A stretch of 42,343 bases of DNA from Sphingobium phenoxybenzoativorans (GCF_001757355.1 NZ_MINO01000032.1:1-42343), one strand, 5' to 3'; shown: positions 23,827 through 33,365, numbered from the stretch's first letter. The notes: a model not told the origin generated them from the sequence alone. Translations and numbers: made by a program.

Positions 23827-24192
23827 ATGCGCAAACGGAAAAAGACGTACAGTTGCGGCCTTGAGGCCGCACTCGCGGTGACCGGCGGCAGATGGAAGTT
23901 CCTCATACTGTGGGTGCTCTCGCACCAAGGCACCAAACGCTTCGGCGAACTGAGGCGGGCGGTAACGGGTATCAGCGAAAAGATGCTGATCCAGGAACTC
24001 AAGGAACTGGAACTCGACGGCATCATTGGCCGCAAGGACTTCAAGGAAGTGCCGCCGCGCGTGGAGTATAGCTTGACCGCGCTGGGCATCGAGCTCGGCG
24101 AGGCAACACAGCCGCTATGCGACTGGGGCGCCAAGAATATCGAACGCATCTCCGGCCAGCCCATGCAGGTCGAACCCGCGATGGCCAGCTGA
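23827..24192 (+). CDS. HxlR family transcriptional regulator
   Basis: 121 residues. ATG 23827 is chosen because of the GAGGAG ribosome site and because the upstream in-frame Met falls inside the operator palindromes. The winged helix-turn-helix is typical: SCGLEAALAVTGGRWKFLIL (about 9-28), RFGELRRAVTGISEKMLIQEL, and a wing ending PPRVEYSLTALG. A conserved N-terminal Cys (Cys9) is present, the residue that senses electrophiles or oxidants in members such as YodB and HypR. It diverges from an SDR gene that it probably controls. Confidence 0.9.
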   Translation: MRKRKKTYSCGLEAALAVTGGRWKFLILWVLSHQGTKRFGELRRAVTGISEKMLIQELKELELDGIIGRKDFKEVPPRVEYSLTALGIELGEATQPLCDWGAKNIERISGQPMQVEPAMAS

Positions 24193-24436
24193 GTCAGTCC
24201 TCAGCGGCCAACCGATACGGGCATCCCGGCCTGGGCCTAGCGCGGCCCTCGGCGCGACCAGAGCACCACGCGAAACCTCGGCGCGGTATCTGGGGGAAGG
24301 CGATGTCGGTCAAGATGCGTCGGCTTCGATTATCCGACAGCTAAGCCGAAAGGAAACGCGCGGAATGGGGTCTGCTCCATCCTGATGGTAGGACGACTCC
24401 GCCGTTCCGGGTCGTCTCAATCATTATCAGGAGAAT

Positions 24437-24521
24437 TGGTGCGGGTGGTCGGAATCGAACCGACACTCCTTTCGGAACCGGATTTTGAATCCGGCGCGTC
24501 TACCAGTTTCACCACACCCGC
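24437..24521 (-). tRNA. tRNA-Leu (anticodon CAA)
   Basis: 85 bases including an encoded CCA. The acceptor arm GCGGGTG pairs with CACCCGC, followed by A and CCA. The anticodon stem CCGGA/TCCGG encloses the loop TTCAAAA, so the anticodon is CAA (codon UUG). A long variable arm and a GGTTCGATTCC T-loop are present, as expected of a class II tRNA. Its 3' end points left, toward the SDR/IS/catabolic region. It may be a chromosomal marker or island cargo. Confidence 0.93.
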
Positions 24522-24900
24522 ACATTTGCCGCCGATTCTAGCCGACGCTCTCTGCGCCTATACTGCACCTAGAGCGAAAACCGAACTTCAACAGCCACTT
24601 TGCCTTCACCCGTAACCCGCTCAAAACAAGACGTTTCCAACTCGTCGTGTTTTTCTGTGGATTGGTAGACAAACCACTTTTTGAAGGGAGGCGCGTTTAC
24701 TGAATGCTTCCTTCTTGTGGCGAGCCAACCCCTTTTCGAGCGCGTTCAACAGCGCCTGTTCGCTCCTATGCTGCACCTACCGGTCAGGGAAACCCGCCGA
24801 TGTGTACGCCATTGCCCGAAAATACCGCACAGCATCTCGAGAAGGCTTCCAGTATCAACATCTATCGGTCTCAATCGCTCCGGCAACGTAGGAGATTGAG
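24522..24900. other. Gene-free stretch between tRNA-Leu and the AlpA-like gene
   Basis: About 380 bases without a supported gene. A 15-base direct repeat, CCTATRCTGCACCTA, occurs at 24557-24571 and 24765-24779 with one mismatch; it could be an integrase or excisionase binding site, but this is a guess. Confidence 0.4.
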
Positions 24901-25185
24901 ATGGCAAAGCTTGAAGCTACGCAAATCCGAAGAACAATCCGGCGGCAGCAGTTGCGTGAAATGGTGCCGATGGCCGACAGCACTATCTATGAAATGGAGC
25001 AACGTGGCGAATTCCCACGACGGTTCGCGCTCTCGCCACGTTGCATCGTGTGGGATCTGGCCGAGGTCGAGGCTTGGTTGATCGCACGACGGACCGCCCC
25101 GATCCGTCGTGCGCAGCACCCCGACGTCACTAAGCGCAAATCCCGTCCGGTCAGAGAGCGGGATCAAGCTCCATCAAAGGTATAG
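24901..25185 (+). CDS. AlpA family excisionase/regulator
   Basis: 94 residues. AlpA-type MerR-like helix-turn-helix: an LREMVPMADSTIYEMEQRG segment (about 18-36) and the following FPRRFALSPRCIVWDLAEVEAW strand-helix pair. A good ribosome site (AGGAGATTGAG) precedes the ATG. AlpA proteins regulate or assist excision of P4-type islands. The gene converges on the integrase and overlaps its 3' end by 35 bases, a compact arrangement that lets one transcript interfere with the other. Confidence 0.88.
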   Translation: MAKLEATQIRRTIRRQQLREMVPMADSTIYEMEQRGEFPRRFALSPRCIVWDLAEVEAWLIARRTAPIRRAQHPDVTKRKSRPVRERDQAPSKV

Positions 25186-26407
25186 TTGCAGGCATTAGCG
25201 TGGGGGTATGCCTGCGACCTTCCACCCAAGCGTCCACGGTATCCGCCCATTCCTGCATCATATGCCGGCGCTGCACCTCGTATTCCGCCTTGTTGTAGAC
25301 GCCGCGAGACGATCGCCCGTCCTCGTGCGCCAAGCACTTTTCGATCCAGTCGCGATTGAAACCCAACTCATTCAGTAGGGTCGATCCGGTTCGCCGCAGG
25401 TCGTGTACCGTGAATGGTTCGAGCGGCAGCCCATCTTCTTTGGCCTGCTCCACAACCGAATAAGTGACCCGATTGAACGTCGCTCGAGACATTGGAGCGT
25501 CGGCGTCGTAGCGCGAAGGTAGCAGATACCGGGAGTTGCCGGCACAGGTCTTGAGCGCAATCATAATGTCGAGAGTCTGGCGGCAGAGATAGACGTTGTG
25601 CGCCTTCGACCGCTTCATTCGCTCCTTGGGAATCGTCCAAACGGCGTTCTCAAAATCGACCTCATCCCACACCGCGTCCTGCAGTTCGCTCTTGCGCACC
25701 ATCGTCAGTAAGAAGAGTCGCATTCCGAGCCGGATCGTCGGCAACGTCGCGACCTTTTCCAGCTCTTTCAACATCACTCGAATTTCCGCAGGCGACAGTG
25801 CGCGGTCCTTCGGCGCGAACGTCGCGATCGATGATGGTCCGACGTCATCGGCCGGATTGGCCACCTTCTCGCCGTACAAGATCGCGAAGCCGTAGATCTG
25901 CTTCAGGATATCCCGGACATGGATCGCGGTAGCTGGCGCGCCGCGATCGACAATCTTTCCGCATTGCGCGCGAAGATCGTCCGGCGTGATTTCGGTGAGA
26001 AGGCGGTTGCGCCAAACCGGCAATAGCTCTCGTTCGAAGATGGAACGACGCATTGCTCGGGTGCTGTCGGCCATCGGCGCGTTCACCAACCATTTTTCGC
26101 CGAACTCGCCGAAGCTCTTCGCCTCCTTGATGCGGCGCTTTTCCCGCTGCTTTTCAATGGCTGGCGACCTGCCCTCGCTGATAGCTCGCCTCGCGTCCAG
26201 GCAAAGCTCCCTCGCTCGCGCTAGCGATATTCCATCTCGCCCGTATTTGCCCAGATAGACTGTCTCACGTCGACCATTAAGCCGGTAGTCCAACCTGAAC
26301 GACACCGCACCAGATGGCGCGACGCGCACATACATGCCGTCGCGGTCCGTCACCTTGTACATTTTCTCTTTGGGTTTCAGCGCTTTGATCGCTGCATCCG
26401 TCAACAT
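25151..26407 (-). CDS. Tyrosine-type site-specific integrase (P4-like)
   Basis: 418 residues. The N-terminal DUF4102-type arm-binding domain (MLTDAAIKALKPKEKMYKV... GKYG) is followed by a core-binding domain (about 100-195) and the catalytic domain. Catalytic residues are Arg238 (MVRKSEL), His335 and Arg338 (HDLRR), His361 (LAHEDG) and nucleophile Tyr371 (VYNKAEY), all intact. The gene reads away from guaA and starts about 290 bases behind the guaA stop codon. The 3' end of guaA is a known insertion site for islands with this kind of integrase. It is probably the integrase of an island covering the left part of the window. Confidence 0.93.
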   Translation of the reverse strand: MLTDAAIKALKPKEKMYKVTDRDGMYVRVAPSGAVSFRLDYRLNGRRETVYLGKYGRDGISLARARELCLDARRAISEGRSPAIEKQREKRRIKEAKSFGEFGEKWLVNAPMADSTRAMRRSIFERELLPVWRNRLLTEITPDDLRAQCGKIVDRGAPATAIHVRDILKQIYGFAILYGEKVANPADDVGPSSIATFAPKDRALSPAEIRVMLKELEKVATLPTIRLGMRLFLLTMVRKSELQDAVWDEVDFENAVWTIPKERMKRSKAHNVYLCRQTLDIMIALKTCAGNSRYLLPSRYDADAPMSRATFNRVTYSVVEQAKEDGLPLEPFTVHDLRRTGSTLLNELGFNRDWIEKCLAHEDGRSSRGVYNKAEYEVQRRHMMQEWADTVDAWVEGRRHTPTLMPATIPLMELDPAL

Positions 26408-26420
26408 GCCATGCCGCCTC

Positions 26421-26536
26421 CAAAAAAGTACCGTCGCGCGGTTTTGGGGGGCTCTCGTCGGAAAAGTCTGCGTATTGTCAGCAGCTTAGCGTCAAAAAAG
26501 TACCGTCAGGAGCCTCATCTCCCTTGACGGTACTTT
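26421..26536. repeat. AAAAAAGTACCGTC direct and inverted repeats upstream of the integrase
   Basis: CAAAAAAGTACCGTC occurs at 26421-26435 and 26493-26507. The inverted TGACGGTACTTT (25-36 of the 26500 block) pairs with 26497-26508 over 12 bp. Position in front of the integrase suggests integrase arm sites or a repressor operator. A hairpin in the transcript is also possible. Confidence 0.55.
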
Positions 26537-26700
26537 CAAATTTCGTCGCGATCAATATGGCCAAGGCCCGTCAACGGGGCCGACGGCCGCGATCTCTCCC
26601 CACCGATAGGCATCGATAGATGCCGGCAGGAATGTTTATTTTTATCAGTGGGTTAGATCGTACTTTAGCGTGGTTTCGGATATGCCCGGACAGGCAAAAA

Positions 26701-28260
26701 TCATTCCCACTCGATCGTGCCGGGCGGTTTTGACGTATAGTCGTAGACCACCCGGTTGATGCCCTTCACCTCATTGATGATCCGGGTCGCCACGCGGCTC
26801 AGGAATGCCGCGTCGAAGGGGTATATGTCGGCCGTCATGCCGTCCGTGGACGTCACCGCCCGCAGCGCGCACACGCTGTCATAGGTGCGGTAATCGCCCA
26901 TCACGCCCACGGTCCGCACCGGCAGCAGCACGGCGAAAGCCTGCCAGATCGCGTCATAGAGGCCCGCATTGCGGATTTCCTCCAGATAGACAGCATCCGC
27001 CTTGCGCAATATGTCGCACCGCTCCTTGGTGACCTCGCCCGGAATGCGGATCGCAAGGCCCGGCCCCGGAAAGGGATGCCGCCCGACGAAGATGTCGGGA
27101 AGCCCCAGCTCACGGCCCAGCGCCCGCACCTCATCCTTGAACAGTTCGCGCAGCGGCTCGACCAGCTTCATGTTCATCCGCTCAGGCAGGCCGCCGACAT
27201 TGTGATGGCTCTTGATCGTCACCGAAGGGCCGCCGGTAAAGCTGACGCTCTCGATCACGTCAGGATAGAGCGTGCCTTGCGCCAGGAACCCGGCGCCGCC
27301 GATCTTCTTCGCCTCATCCTCGAACACGTCGATGAAGGTTTTGCCGATGAACTTGCGCTTGGCCTCGGGGTCGGTGACGCCCGCCAGCCCGCTGAGGAAC
27401 AGCGTCTCCGCATTCACATGGACAAGCGGGATATTATAGGCGTTGCGGAACAGCGAAACGACCTGCTCCGCCTCCCCCGCCCGCATCAGGCCATGGTCGA
27501 CGAACACGCAGGTCAACTGGTCGCCGATCGCTTCATGGATCAGCACGGCGGCCACGGCGCTGTCGACGCCGCCGGACAGGCCGCAGATCACCTTGCCGTC
27601 ACCCACCTGTGCGCGGATTTCGGCGATCTTGGTCGCGCGGAACTCGGCCATCGTCCAATCGCCGGCCAGACCGCAGACATGACGCGCGAAATTGGCGATC
27701 AGCTTGCCGCCGTCGGGCGTGTGCGCCACCTCCGGGTGGAACTGCATGGCGTAGAAGCGCTTCGCCTCATTCGCGACAATGGCGTAGGGCGCGCCCTCGC
27801 TGGTCGCGACCACCTCAAACCCTTCGGCAAGGCGCGTCACCTTGTCGCCATGGCTCATCCACACCTGATGCCGCTCGCCTGCCTTCCACAGACCGTCGAA
27901 CAGGCTGCAGCTTTTCTTCACTTCGATGAAGGCGCGGCCGAACTCGCCGCTCTCGCCGCCTTCCACGTTGCCGCCCATCTGCTGCATCATCGTCTGCTGG
28001 CCATAGCAGATGCCCAGGATCGGAATGCCCGCGTCGAAGAAAGGCTGCGGCGCACGCGGGCTGTCCTCCCACATGACGGAGGATGGCCCGCCGGACAGGA
28101 TGATGCCCTTCGGGTTCATCCGTTCGAACGCTTCGGCGGCGCTGTTGAACGGAGCGATCTCGCTGTAGACGCCCGCCTCGCGCACCCTGCGCGCGATGAG
28201 CTGGGTCACCTGGCTGCCGAAATCGACTATCAGGATGGAGTCCTGGACGGGGAGAGTCAT
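26701..28260 (-). CDS. guaA: GMP synthase (glutamine-hydrolysing)
   Basis: 519 residues, full length. The class I glutamine amidotransferase domain has the nucleophile Cys85 (GICYGQQ) with His175 and Glu177 (HPEV). The ATP-pyrophosphatase loop SGGVDS is at 229-234, and the protein ends in the conserved KPPGTIEWE dimerisation tail. It makes GMP from XMP, ATP and glutamine. The 3' end is intact despite the integrase just downstream, which is what a site-specific island that restores the gene end would leave. It is preceded by an MFS gene on the same strand, 42 bases away. Confidence 0.98.
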   Translation of the reverse strand: MTLPVQDSILIVDFGSQVTQLIARRVREAGVYSEIAPFNSAAEAFERMNPKGIILSGGPSSVMWEDSPRAPQPFFDAGIPILGICYGQQTMMQQMGGNVEGGESGEFGRAFIEVKKSCSLFDGLWKAGERHQVWMSHGDKVTRLAEGFEVVATSEGAPYAIVANEAKRFYAMQFHPEVAHTPDGGKLIANFARHVCGLAGDWTMAEFRATKIAEIRAQVGDGKVICGLSGGVDSAVAAVLIHEAIGDQLTCVFVDHGLMRAGEAEQVVSLFRNAYNIPLVHVNAETLFLSGLAGVTDPEAKRKFIGKTFIDVFEDEAKKIGGAGFLAQGTLYPDVIESVSFTGGPSVTIKSHHNVGGLPERMNMKLVEPLRELFKDEVRALGRELGLPDIFVGRHPFPGPGLAIRIPGEVTKERCDILRKADAVYLEEIRNAGLYDAIWQAFAVLLPVRTVGVMGDYRTYDSVCALRAVTSTDGMTADIYPFDAAFLSRVATRIINEVKGINRVVYDYTSKPPGTIEWE

Positions 28261-28302
28261 CGAATCGCCTTTTCTCGCGCGCCGGTGGGGAATGCGGCGC
28301 GG

Positions 28303-29556
28303 TTAATGCGGCGGGGCGGCAAAGTCCAGCGAACCGCCTTCATCCCTGGCCGTTCCCCTCTGGCCGATGAAAGCGGCCAGGGCCAGCACCAGCGCCGCGA
28401 TCAGGAACGCGCTGCCGAGGAAGGGCAATGGCGCGCCGGACCCGGCCGACAGCGAATAGATGGTGCCGAAGAACAGAGGGGAGATGACGCCCGCTATGCT
28501 GCCCACGCTGTTGTTCGCGCCCTGAAGCTGGCCCTGTTCGGATTCCGACACGCGGCGGGTCATCAGCGCCTGTATGGTCGGCATGGCGAGGCCCCACAAC
28601 GCATTGGGGAACATCGCCGCCACGAACAGCCAGTCGGTCGGGGCCAGCCCCATGCAGGCAAGGCCGATCGCGCCGAAACACAGGCCGATGATCATCGTCC
28701 GCCGGTCGCCCAGCCGCTTCACCACGGGGCCGACCAGCATCCCCTGCACGATCATGTCGAGACCGCCGGTCATCGCCAGCAGCGCGCCGACCTGCCACGC
28801 GCTCCAGCCATAGCGTTCGCCCGCGTAAAGAACGAACACGGCGGAAAAGACATGATGGGCGAAATAAAGCAGGAAATTCACGGTCGCCAGGCCCGCCAAT
28901 TCCGGGTGCGACTGTAGCAGGCGCATCGCGCCGAACGGGTTGGCGCGTTTCCAGGAGAAAGCCATGCGCTTTTCCGGCGCCAGCGATTCCGGCAGCACGA
29001 AATATCCGTAGAGGAAGGCGATGCCGCACAGGCCCGACGCCGCCCAGAATGGCGCGCACAGCGATATCTCGCCCAGCGCGCCGCCGATCAGCGGCCCGGC
29101 GACGAAACCGGCGCTGAACGCCGCGCCAATCAGGCCATAGCCCCGCGCGCGATCCTCCGGCGCGGTGATGTCGGCCATATAGGCAAAGGCCGTGGTGAAG
29201 CTGGAGGAGGTGATCCCCCCCAATATCCGGCCGACCGCCAGCCACCACATGCTTGGCGCGACGGCCATCAGCAGGAAGTCCGCGGCCAGCCCGGCAACCG
29301 AAAGAAGGACGACCGGCCGCCGCCCGAACCGGTCGGAAAGCGACCCGATAATGGGCGAGCACAGAAACTGCATCGCGGCCCAGAGGGACACGAACACGCC
29401 GTTCCACACCCCGGCATAATGGGGCGAAGCGGCAAGCTGTTCGATCAGCGGGGCAAGCACGGGAATGACGATGCCCATCGACATGATGTCGAGGAGCGCT
29501 GTCACCAGGATGAAGGCGACCGCCGCCTTGCGATGGGTGTGGCCCACCAGGGGCAT
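28303..29556 (-). CDS. Tet-type MFS efflux transporter
   Basis: 417 residues, 12 predicted helices. The first-half signature is DIMSMGIVIPVLAPLI in helix 1 and GSLSDRFGRRPVVL in the loop between helices 2 and 3 (motif A). The GAAFSAGFVAGPLIGG segment in helix 5 is motif C, found in drug/H+ antiporters. It belongs with the TetA-like (TCR) exporters, but chromosomal members in sphingomonads rarely give tetracycline resistance, so the substrate is open. It lies upstream of guaA on the same strand and could share its transcript. Confidence 0.88.
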   Translation of the reverse strand: MPLVGHTHRKAAVAFILVTALLDIMSMGIVIPVLAPLIEQLAASPHYAGVWNGVFVSLWAAMQFLCSPIIGSLSDRFGRRPVVLLSVAGLAADFLLMAVAPSMWWLAVGRILGGITSSSFTTAFAYMADITAPEDRARGYGLIGAAFSAGFVAGPLIGGALGEISLCAPFWAASGLCGIAFLYGYFVLPESLAPEKRMAFSWKRANPFGAMRLLQSHPELAGLATVNFLLYFAHHVFSAVFVLYAGERYGWSAWQVGALLAMTGGLDMIVQGMLVGPVVKRLGDRRTMIIGLCFGAIGLACMGLAPTDWLFVAAMFPNALWGLAMPTIQALMTRRVSESEQGQLQGANNSVGSIAGVISPLFFGTIYSLSAGSGAPLPFLGSAFLIAALVLALAAFIGQRGTARDEGGSLDFAAPPH

Positions 29557-29652
29557 GGCAAACTCCGGACGCCCCGCGGGCAGTTATCGTGCCGTCCGGC
29601 GCCTACCGCCCGAAGCGGCGCGATGCAAGCTGATCAGAGTGGCGGGCGCGCC

Positions 29653-30294
29653 TCAGATAGTCGCCGGGTCGCGCGCCAGATAGACCTCGGCCACCCGGCC
29701 ATTCTTCACCGTGCAGGTGAAGTTGCGCAGCTTGCCGCCGCTGTTGCGATAGCCGGAACGCTGCTCGACGCTGCCGTCGATATTCCATCCGCCATTGCCG
29801 GTCGCCTGCGGATTGCCGATGTCCTTGACCTCCGCATAGGTCCCGCCCGACGACGCCTTGTCGCGCGCCGCGACGGCGCAGGCGTCAACCGCCGCTTCCT
29901 CGCTGGCGATGTCGCCCTTGCCGGCATAGTCATCCGAATAATCCCCGGCATCGCGATCGGCTGCGTTTCCGGCATAGGCGCCGCCAACGCCGGTGCTGCT
30001 GCCGCCGTCGGCCGTGACCGGGCCGCCATTGTCGCCCTCATAGGAGCGATCCCGCGAATCGCGATCCTTCTTCATCGAATTGGCGACGATCACGGCCGCG
30101 CCCAGCAGGGCGGCGATGCCGACCGCATCGCCGAAGCCGAAGCCGTTGCCGCGATGATGCCCGTGACCGTAATCGCCCCAGCCGCGCCCATATCCACGGT
30201 CCCAGCGCCCGTCGCGCGCCATGGCGGGAGTGATGCTGCCAGCGATCAGCGCTGCGCCAACCAGGGAACTCACTGCAATCCGTCCGAGCCGCAT
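29653..30294 (-). CDS. Secreted hypothetical protein with Gly/His-rich N-terminal part
   Basis: 213 residues from ATG 30294, preceded by AGAGG at a suitable distance; another ATG lies two codons upstream. A signal peptide (RLGRIAVSSLVGAALIAGS, cleavage near PAMARD) is followed by a Gly/Tyr/His-rich stretch and a hydrophobic segment (VGIAALLGAAVIVANSM, about 60-76). A low-complexity Asp/Gly/Ser region follows. The C-terminal third (EAAVDACAVAARDKASSGG... FTCTVKNGRVAEVYLA) has two conserved-looking cysteines and resembles small periplasmic sphingomonad proteins without known role. No function is assigned. Confidence 0.75.
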   Translation of the reverse strand: MRLGRIAVSSLVGAALIAGSITPAMARDGRWDRGYGRGWGDYGHGHHRGNGFGFGDAVGIAALLGAAVIVANSMKKDRDSRDRSYEGDNGGPVTADGGSSTGVGGAYAGNAADRDAGDYSDDYAGKGDIASEEAAVDACAVAARDKASSGGTYAEVKDIGNPQATGNGGWNIDGSVEQRSGYRNSGGKLRNFTCTVKNGRVAEVYLARDPATI

Positions 30295-30370
30295 GGCCAT
30301 ATCCTCTGCTGTACCGGACAGCATCTATACGCCCCCGGCTGTCGCATGTCTGAACAAATCGGGCTGCCGG

Positions 30371-32581
30371 TCAGTCGGGATCGGATATTTTGAGGCCGGT
30401 CCAATAGGCGGCGAAGGCGTATATATCGGAATATTCGTCGATCACCTTGTCGACGGGCTTTCCCGATCCGTGGCCGGTGCGCGTCTCCACGCGGATCAGA
30501 TGCGGCTTCGGCCCGATGTCCGCCGCCTGCAGGGCCGCGGCATATTTGAAGCTGTGGGCGGGCACGACACGATCGTCCGTGTCCCCCGTCGTCACCAGTA
30601 TCGCCGGATAATCCTTGCCCGGCAGGATGTTGTGATAGGGCGAGTAACTGTAGAGGAGCGGGAAGTCCTCCGCCTTGCCCGGATCGCCATAATCGTCGAT
30701 CCAGAAGCGGCCGACGGTGAATTTGTCGAACCGCAGCATGTCCATCACGCCGACGCTGGGCAGCGCGGCTGCGAACAGGTCGGGGCGCTGATTGACGACC
30801 GCGCCGACCAGCAATCCGCCATTGGACCGCCCCTCGACCGCCAACTGATCCTTGCCCGTATAGCCGTTCGCCTTCAGATATTCGCCAGCGGCGATGAAGT
30901 CGTCAAAGACATTCTGCTTGTTCTGCAACCGCCCGGCATCGTGCCAGGACTGGCCGAACTCCCCGCCTCCGCGCAGATTGGCGATGGCGACAGCCCCGCC
31001 CTGCTCCAGCCAGGCAAGGCGCGTGGCAGAAAAGCCGGGATTGAGGGAAATATTGAACCCGCCATAGCCGTAAAGCAGGGTCGGCGCGGTGCGGCCGCTG
31101 ATCGCTATGTCCCTGCGCCGGATGATGGTCATCGGGATCATCGTGCCGTCCTTCGACGGATAGGTGAGCTGCACCGTCACAAACGCTTCGGGATCGAAGG
31201 CAAGCCGCGGCTGGGCGAAAATCTCGATGGTCCCCGTCCCGGTGTCATAGCGATAGACGGTCGAGGGCATGGTGAAGCCGGAGAAGCTGAAGAAAGTCTC
31301 CGGGTCTCCGCCCTTGCCCGCAAATCCCGCCGCCGTCCCAATGCCGGGCAGCGGCACGTCGCCCACGCGCCGGCCATCCATCTCCACCAGTTCGGCATAG
31401 GTCCGCGTATCGGCCAGATAGGCGATGACGATGCGGCTGCCAATCATCGATGCGCCCGACAGGGTTTGCGCGCGCTGCGCCACGATTTCTGCGGGTCTGC
31501 GGCGGCTTCGCCTGGCGTCCAGCGTCACCAGGCGGCTGTTGGGCGCATCCAGATTGGTGACGAACCACATGGTGTCGCCGCGGCTGCCGACGAAACGCCA
31601 TTCATTCTGCAGGCCCCGCACCAGCGGCCGGGTCTTTACCGGTCCTCCGGCCAGGAAACCGTTCAGCGCGATCAGGGTGATCTCCTGCCGCGCCTCCGTT
31701 CCACGCGACGATGTGATGACCAGCCATTGCCCGTCATCCGTCACCCGCGCACGGTGATTAAGCTCCGGCCTGTCGGGCGTTTCATAGACCATCCGGTCCT
31801 GCGCCGCCGGCGTGCCGACCCGATGATACCAGACCTTCTGCCCCCGGCTGGCGGACTGGAACGCTTCCCCCGGCGCGGGCGCTTCGAACCGCGAATAGAA
31901 GAAGCCCTCGCTGCGCGCATCCCAGCTAAGGCTGGAGAATTTCACCCAGGGGATATTTTCGTGGAATGTCCGGCCCGTGGCGACGTCCAGCATGTGCAGC
32001 GTGCGCCAGTCCGTCCCGGCATCCTGCGTTGCGTAGAGCAGCAGACGGCCATTGGGCGCAGGCTCCCACTCCGCCAGCGCCGTCGTCCCGTCATCCGCCA
32101 GCGCATTGGGGTCGAGCAGCAGCCGTTGCTCGCCATGCAGCCCCTGCCGCACATAGAGCGGCGACTGATTCTGCAGGCCGCTATTATAGGTGTAGAAATA
32201 TAGCCCGGCGGCTTTGCGCGGCGTAGAAAAACGGCCATAATCGAACAGCTTGGCCATTCTTTTTCGCAACAGGTCTCGGCCGGGCAGCTTGTCGAGATAG
32301 GCGCGCGTCACCCGGTTTTCGGCCGCCACCCAATCCTCGACCGCCTTGTCCCGCCGCACATCCTGCTCAAGCCAGCGATAGGGATCGCGGACCTTCACGC
32401 CGAAATGGTCTTCCACCAAGTCAAGGGCGCGCGTGGCGGGATAGCGGATGAGCGGCTTCGCGGACGCGCCAGCCGTCAGTCCGGCCGCTCCGCCCATCGC
32501 CGCCGGTTCTGCATATGCGCCGCCATGGATCAGCACGGACATCGCCAGAAGCGCGGCGATCAGCCTGGCGGGCAACTGCAT
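30371..32581 (-). CDS. Prolyl oligopeptidase family serine peptidase (S9), exported
   Basis: 736 residues. ATG 32581 is chosen because AGGAGAGG precedes it and a signal peptide follows (RLIAALLAMSVLIHGGAYA). The N-terminal seven-bladed propeller begins at DPYRWLEQD. The C-terminal hydrolase domain has Ser586 (GRSNGG), Asp669 (GDTDDRV) and His704 (RTGHGSGK), a complete S9A triad. It should cut short peptides after proline in the periplasm. It converges on nothing: the small secreted protein gene precedes it downstream on the same strand, 76 bases away. Confidence 0.93.
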   Translation of the reverse strand: MQLPARLIAALLAMSVLIHGGAYAEPAAMGGAAGLTAGASAKPLIRYPATRALDLVEDHFGVKVRDPYRWLEQDVRRDKAVEDWVAAENRVTRAYLDKLPGRDLLRKRMAKLFDYGRFSTPRKAAGLYFYTYNSGLQNQSPLYVRQGLHGEQRLLLDPNALADDGTTALAEWEPAPNGRLLLYATQDAGTDWRTLHMLDVATGRTFHENIPWVKFSSLSWDARSEGFFYSRFEAPAPGEAFQSASRGQKVWYHRVGTPAAQDRMVYETPDRPELNHRARVTDDGQWLVITSSRGTEARQEITLIALNGFLAGGPVKTRPLVRGLQNEWRFVGSRGDTMWFVTNLDAPNSRLVTLDARRSRRRPAEIVAQRAQTLSGASMIGSRIVIAYLADTRTYAELVEMDGRRVGDVPLPGIGTAAGFAGKGGDPETFFSFSGFTMPSTVYRYDTGTGTIEIFAQPRLAFDPEAFVTVQLTYPSKDGTMIPMTIIRRRDIAISGRTAPTLLYGYGGFNISLNPGFSATRLAWLEQGGAVAIANLRGGGEFGQSWHDAGRLQNKQNVFDDFIAAGEYLKANGYTGKDQLAVEGRSNGGLLVGAVVNQRPDLFAAALPSVGVMDMLRFDKFTVGRFWIDDYGDPGKAEDFPLLYSYSPYHNILPGKDYPAILVTTGDTDDRVVPAHSFKYAAALQAADIGPKPHLIRVETRTGHGSGKPVDKVIDEYSDIYAFAAYWTGLKISDPD

Positions 32582-32701
32582 CGATATCCTCTCCTGAGCG
32601 ATTTCGGATGAAATGGAACATTTCATGGCCCGGAAATCACGGCGCGACAAAGGACTAAACCGCCACTTTGATCCTATCGAAATCGGACGGCGTCTAGACC
32701 A

Positions 32702-32737
32702 AAACAGGCCGCCGATCTACGGACCGGCGGCCTGTTT
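32702..32737 (-). terminator. Terminator of the rpsM-rplQ operon
   Basis: A perfect 12-bp stem AAACAGGCCGCC/GGCGGCCTGTTT with a 12-base loop, 39 bases past the rplQ stop. On the minus strand the right arm ends in TGTTTTGG, a short U-run. Confidence 0.8.
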
Positions 32738-32776
32738 GTGAAGCATTTCCAGCCCTTACCGGGCCAGCCAAGCGGA

Positions 32777-33202
32777 TTATGCGGCTTCCAGCTCGTCCTC
32801 GTCGGCGTTCTGGACCGGACCGGAATCCTGACCCTTGGCCGAAACGTCGCGATCGACCAGTTCGATGATCGCGATCGGCGCGGCGTCCGAAGCGCGGAAA
32901 CCGGCCTTGATGACGCGGGTGTAACCGCCGTTGCGGCCCTTGTAGCGCTCGGCCAGAACGTCGAACAGCTTGGTGAGCTGCGCATCGTCCATCAGGCGGC
33001 TGTTCGCCAGGCGACGGTTGGACAGGCCACCCTTCTTCGCCAGCGTGATCAGCTTCTCGACGTAGGGACGCAGTTCCTTCGCCTTCGGCGTGGTGGTGAG
33101 AATCTGCTCATGCTTGATGAGCGAAGCCGCGAGGTTGCGGAGAAGCGCGGTGCGATGCCCGGCGCTGCGCTGCAGCTTGCGATGACCAACCTTGTGACGC
33201 AT
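32777..33202 (-). CDS. rplQ: Ribosomal protein L17
   Basis: 141 residues. The N-terminus [17 protein letters not shown] is the L17 signature, followed by [15 protein letters not shown] and [18 protein letters not shown] family-typical C-terminal acidic extension (EDELEAA) follows the core at about residue 118. Large-subunit protein, last gene of the alpha operon. It is separated from rpoA by 171 bases holding a REP-like pair, which is longer than usual. Confidence 0.98.
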   Translation of the reverse strand: MRHKVGHRKLQRSAGHRTALLRNLAASLIKHEQILTTTPKAKELRPYVEKLITLAKKGGLSNRRLANSRLMDDAQLTKLFDVLAERYKGRNGGYTRVIKAGFRASDAAPIAIIELVDRDVSAKGQDSGPVQNADEDELEAA

Positions 33203-33284
33203 GTCTTTTTCCTTCGTTCGTTAAGGGACCGTATCAGGTATCCCAGACCAGGCGGTTTATCAGGGGACCGCCATCCCCCTGTTT

Positions 33285-33365
33285 CGTCACCCCAGCGAAG
33301 GCTGGGGTCTCATGCCGCCAGATACGACCTAGAGGCCCAAGATCCCAGCCTTCGCTGGGATGACG
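33285..33365. repeat. REP-like inverted pair inside the ribosomal operon
   Basis: CGTCACCCCAGCGAAGGCTGGGGTC (33285-33309) recurs in inverted form at 33341-33365 with two mismatches. Each arm is itself a hairpin around GCGAAGGC. This is the common sphingomonad intergenic palindrome; here it lies between rpoA and rplQ and could stabilise or process the transcript. Confidence 0.7.

Noticed and set aside
24385..24615. Open frame encoding a peptide with VGIEPTLLSEPDFESG
   Set aside because: It is the antisense read-through of tRNA-Leu, a well-known false protein call.
26608..26623. GGCATC-GATA-GATGCC hairpin downstream of guaA as its terminator
   Set aside because: Stem of 6 bp without a U-run, 78 bases past the stop; too weak to call a terminator.
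27076..28917. 613-codon plus-strand open frame opposite guaA and the MFS gene
   Set aside because: A GC-rich shadow of the two real genes; no domain, His/Gln/Arg-rich composition, no ribosome site.
30221..32203. 660-codon plus-strand open frame opposite the S9 peptidase
   Set aside because: Antisense shadow with no recognisable domain; the minus-strand peptidase is unambiguous.
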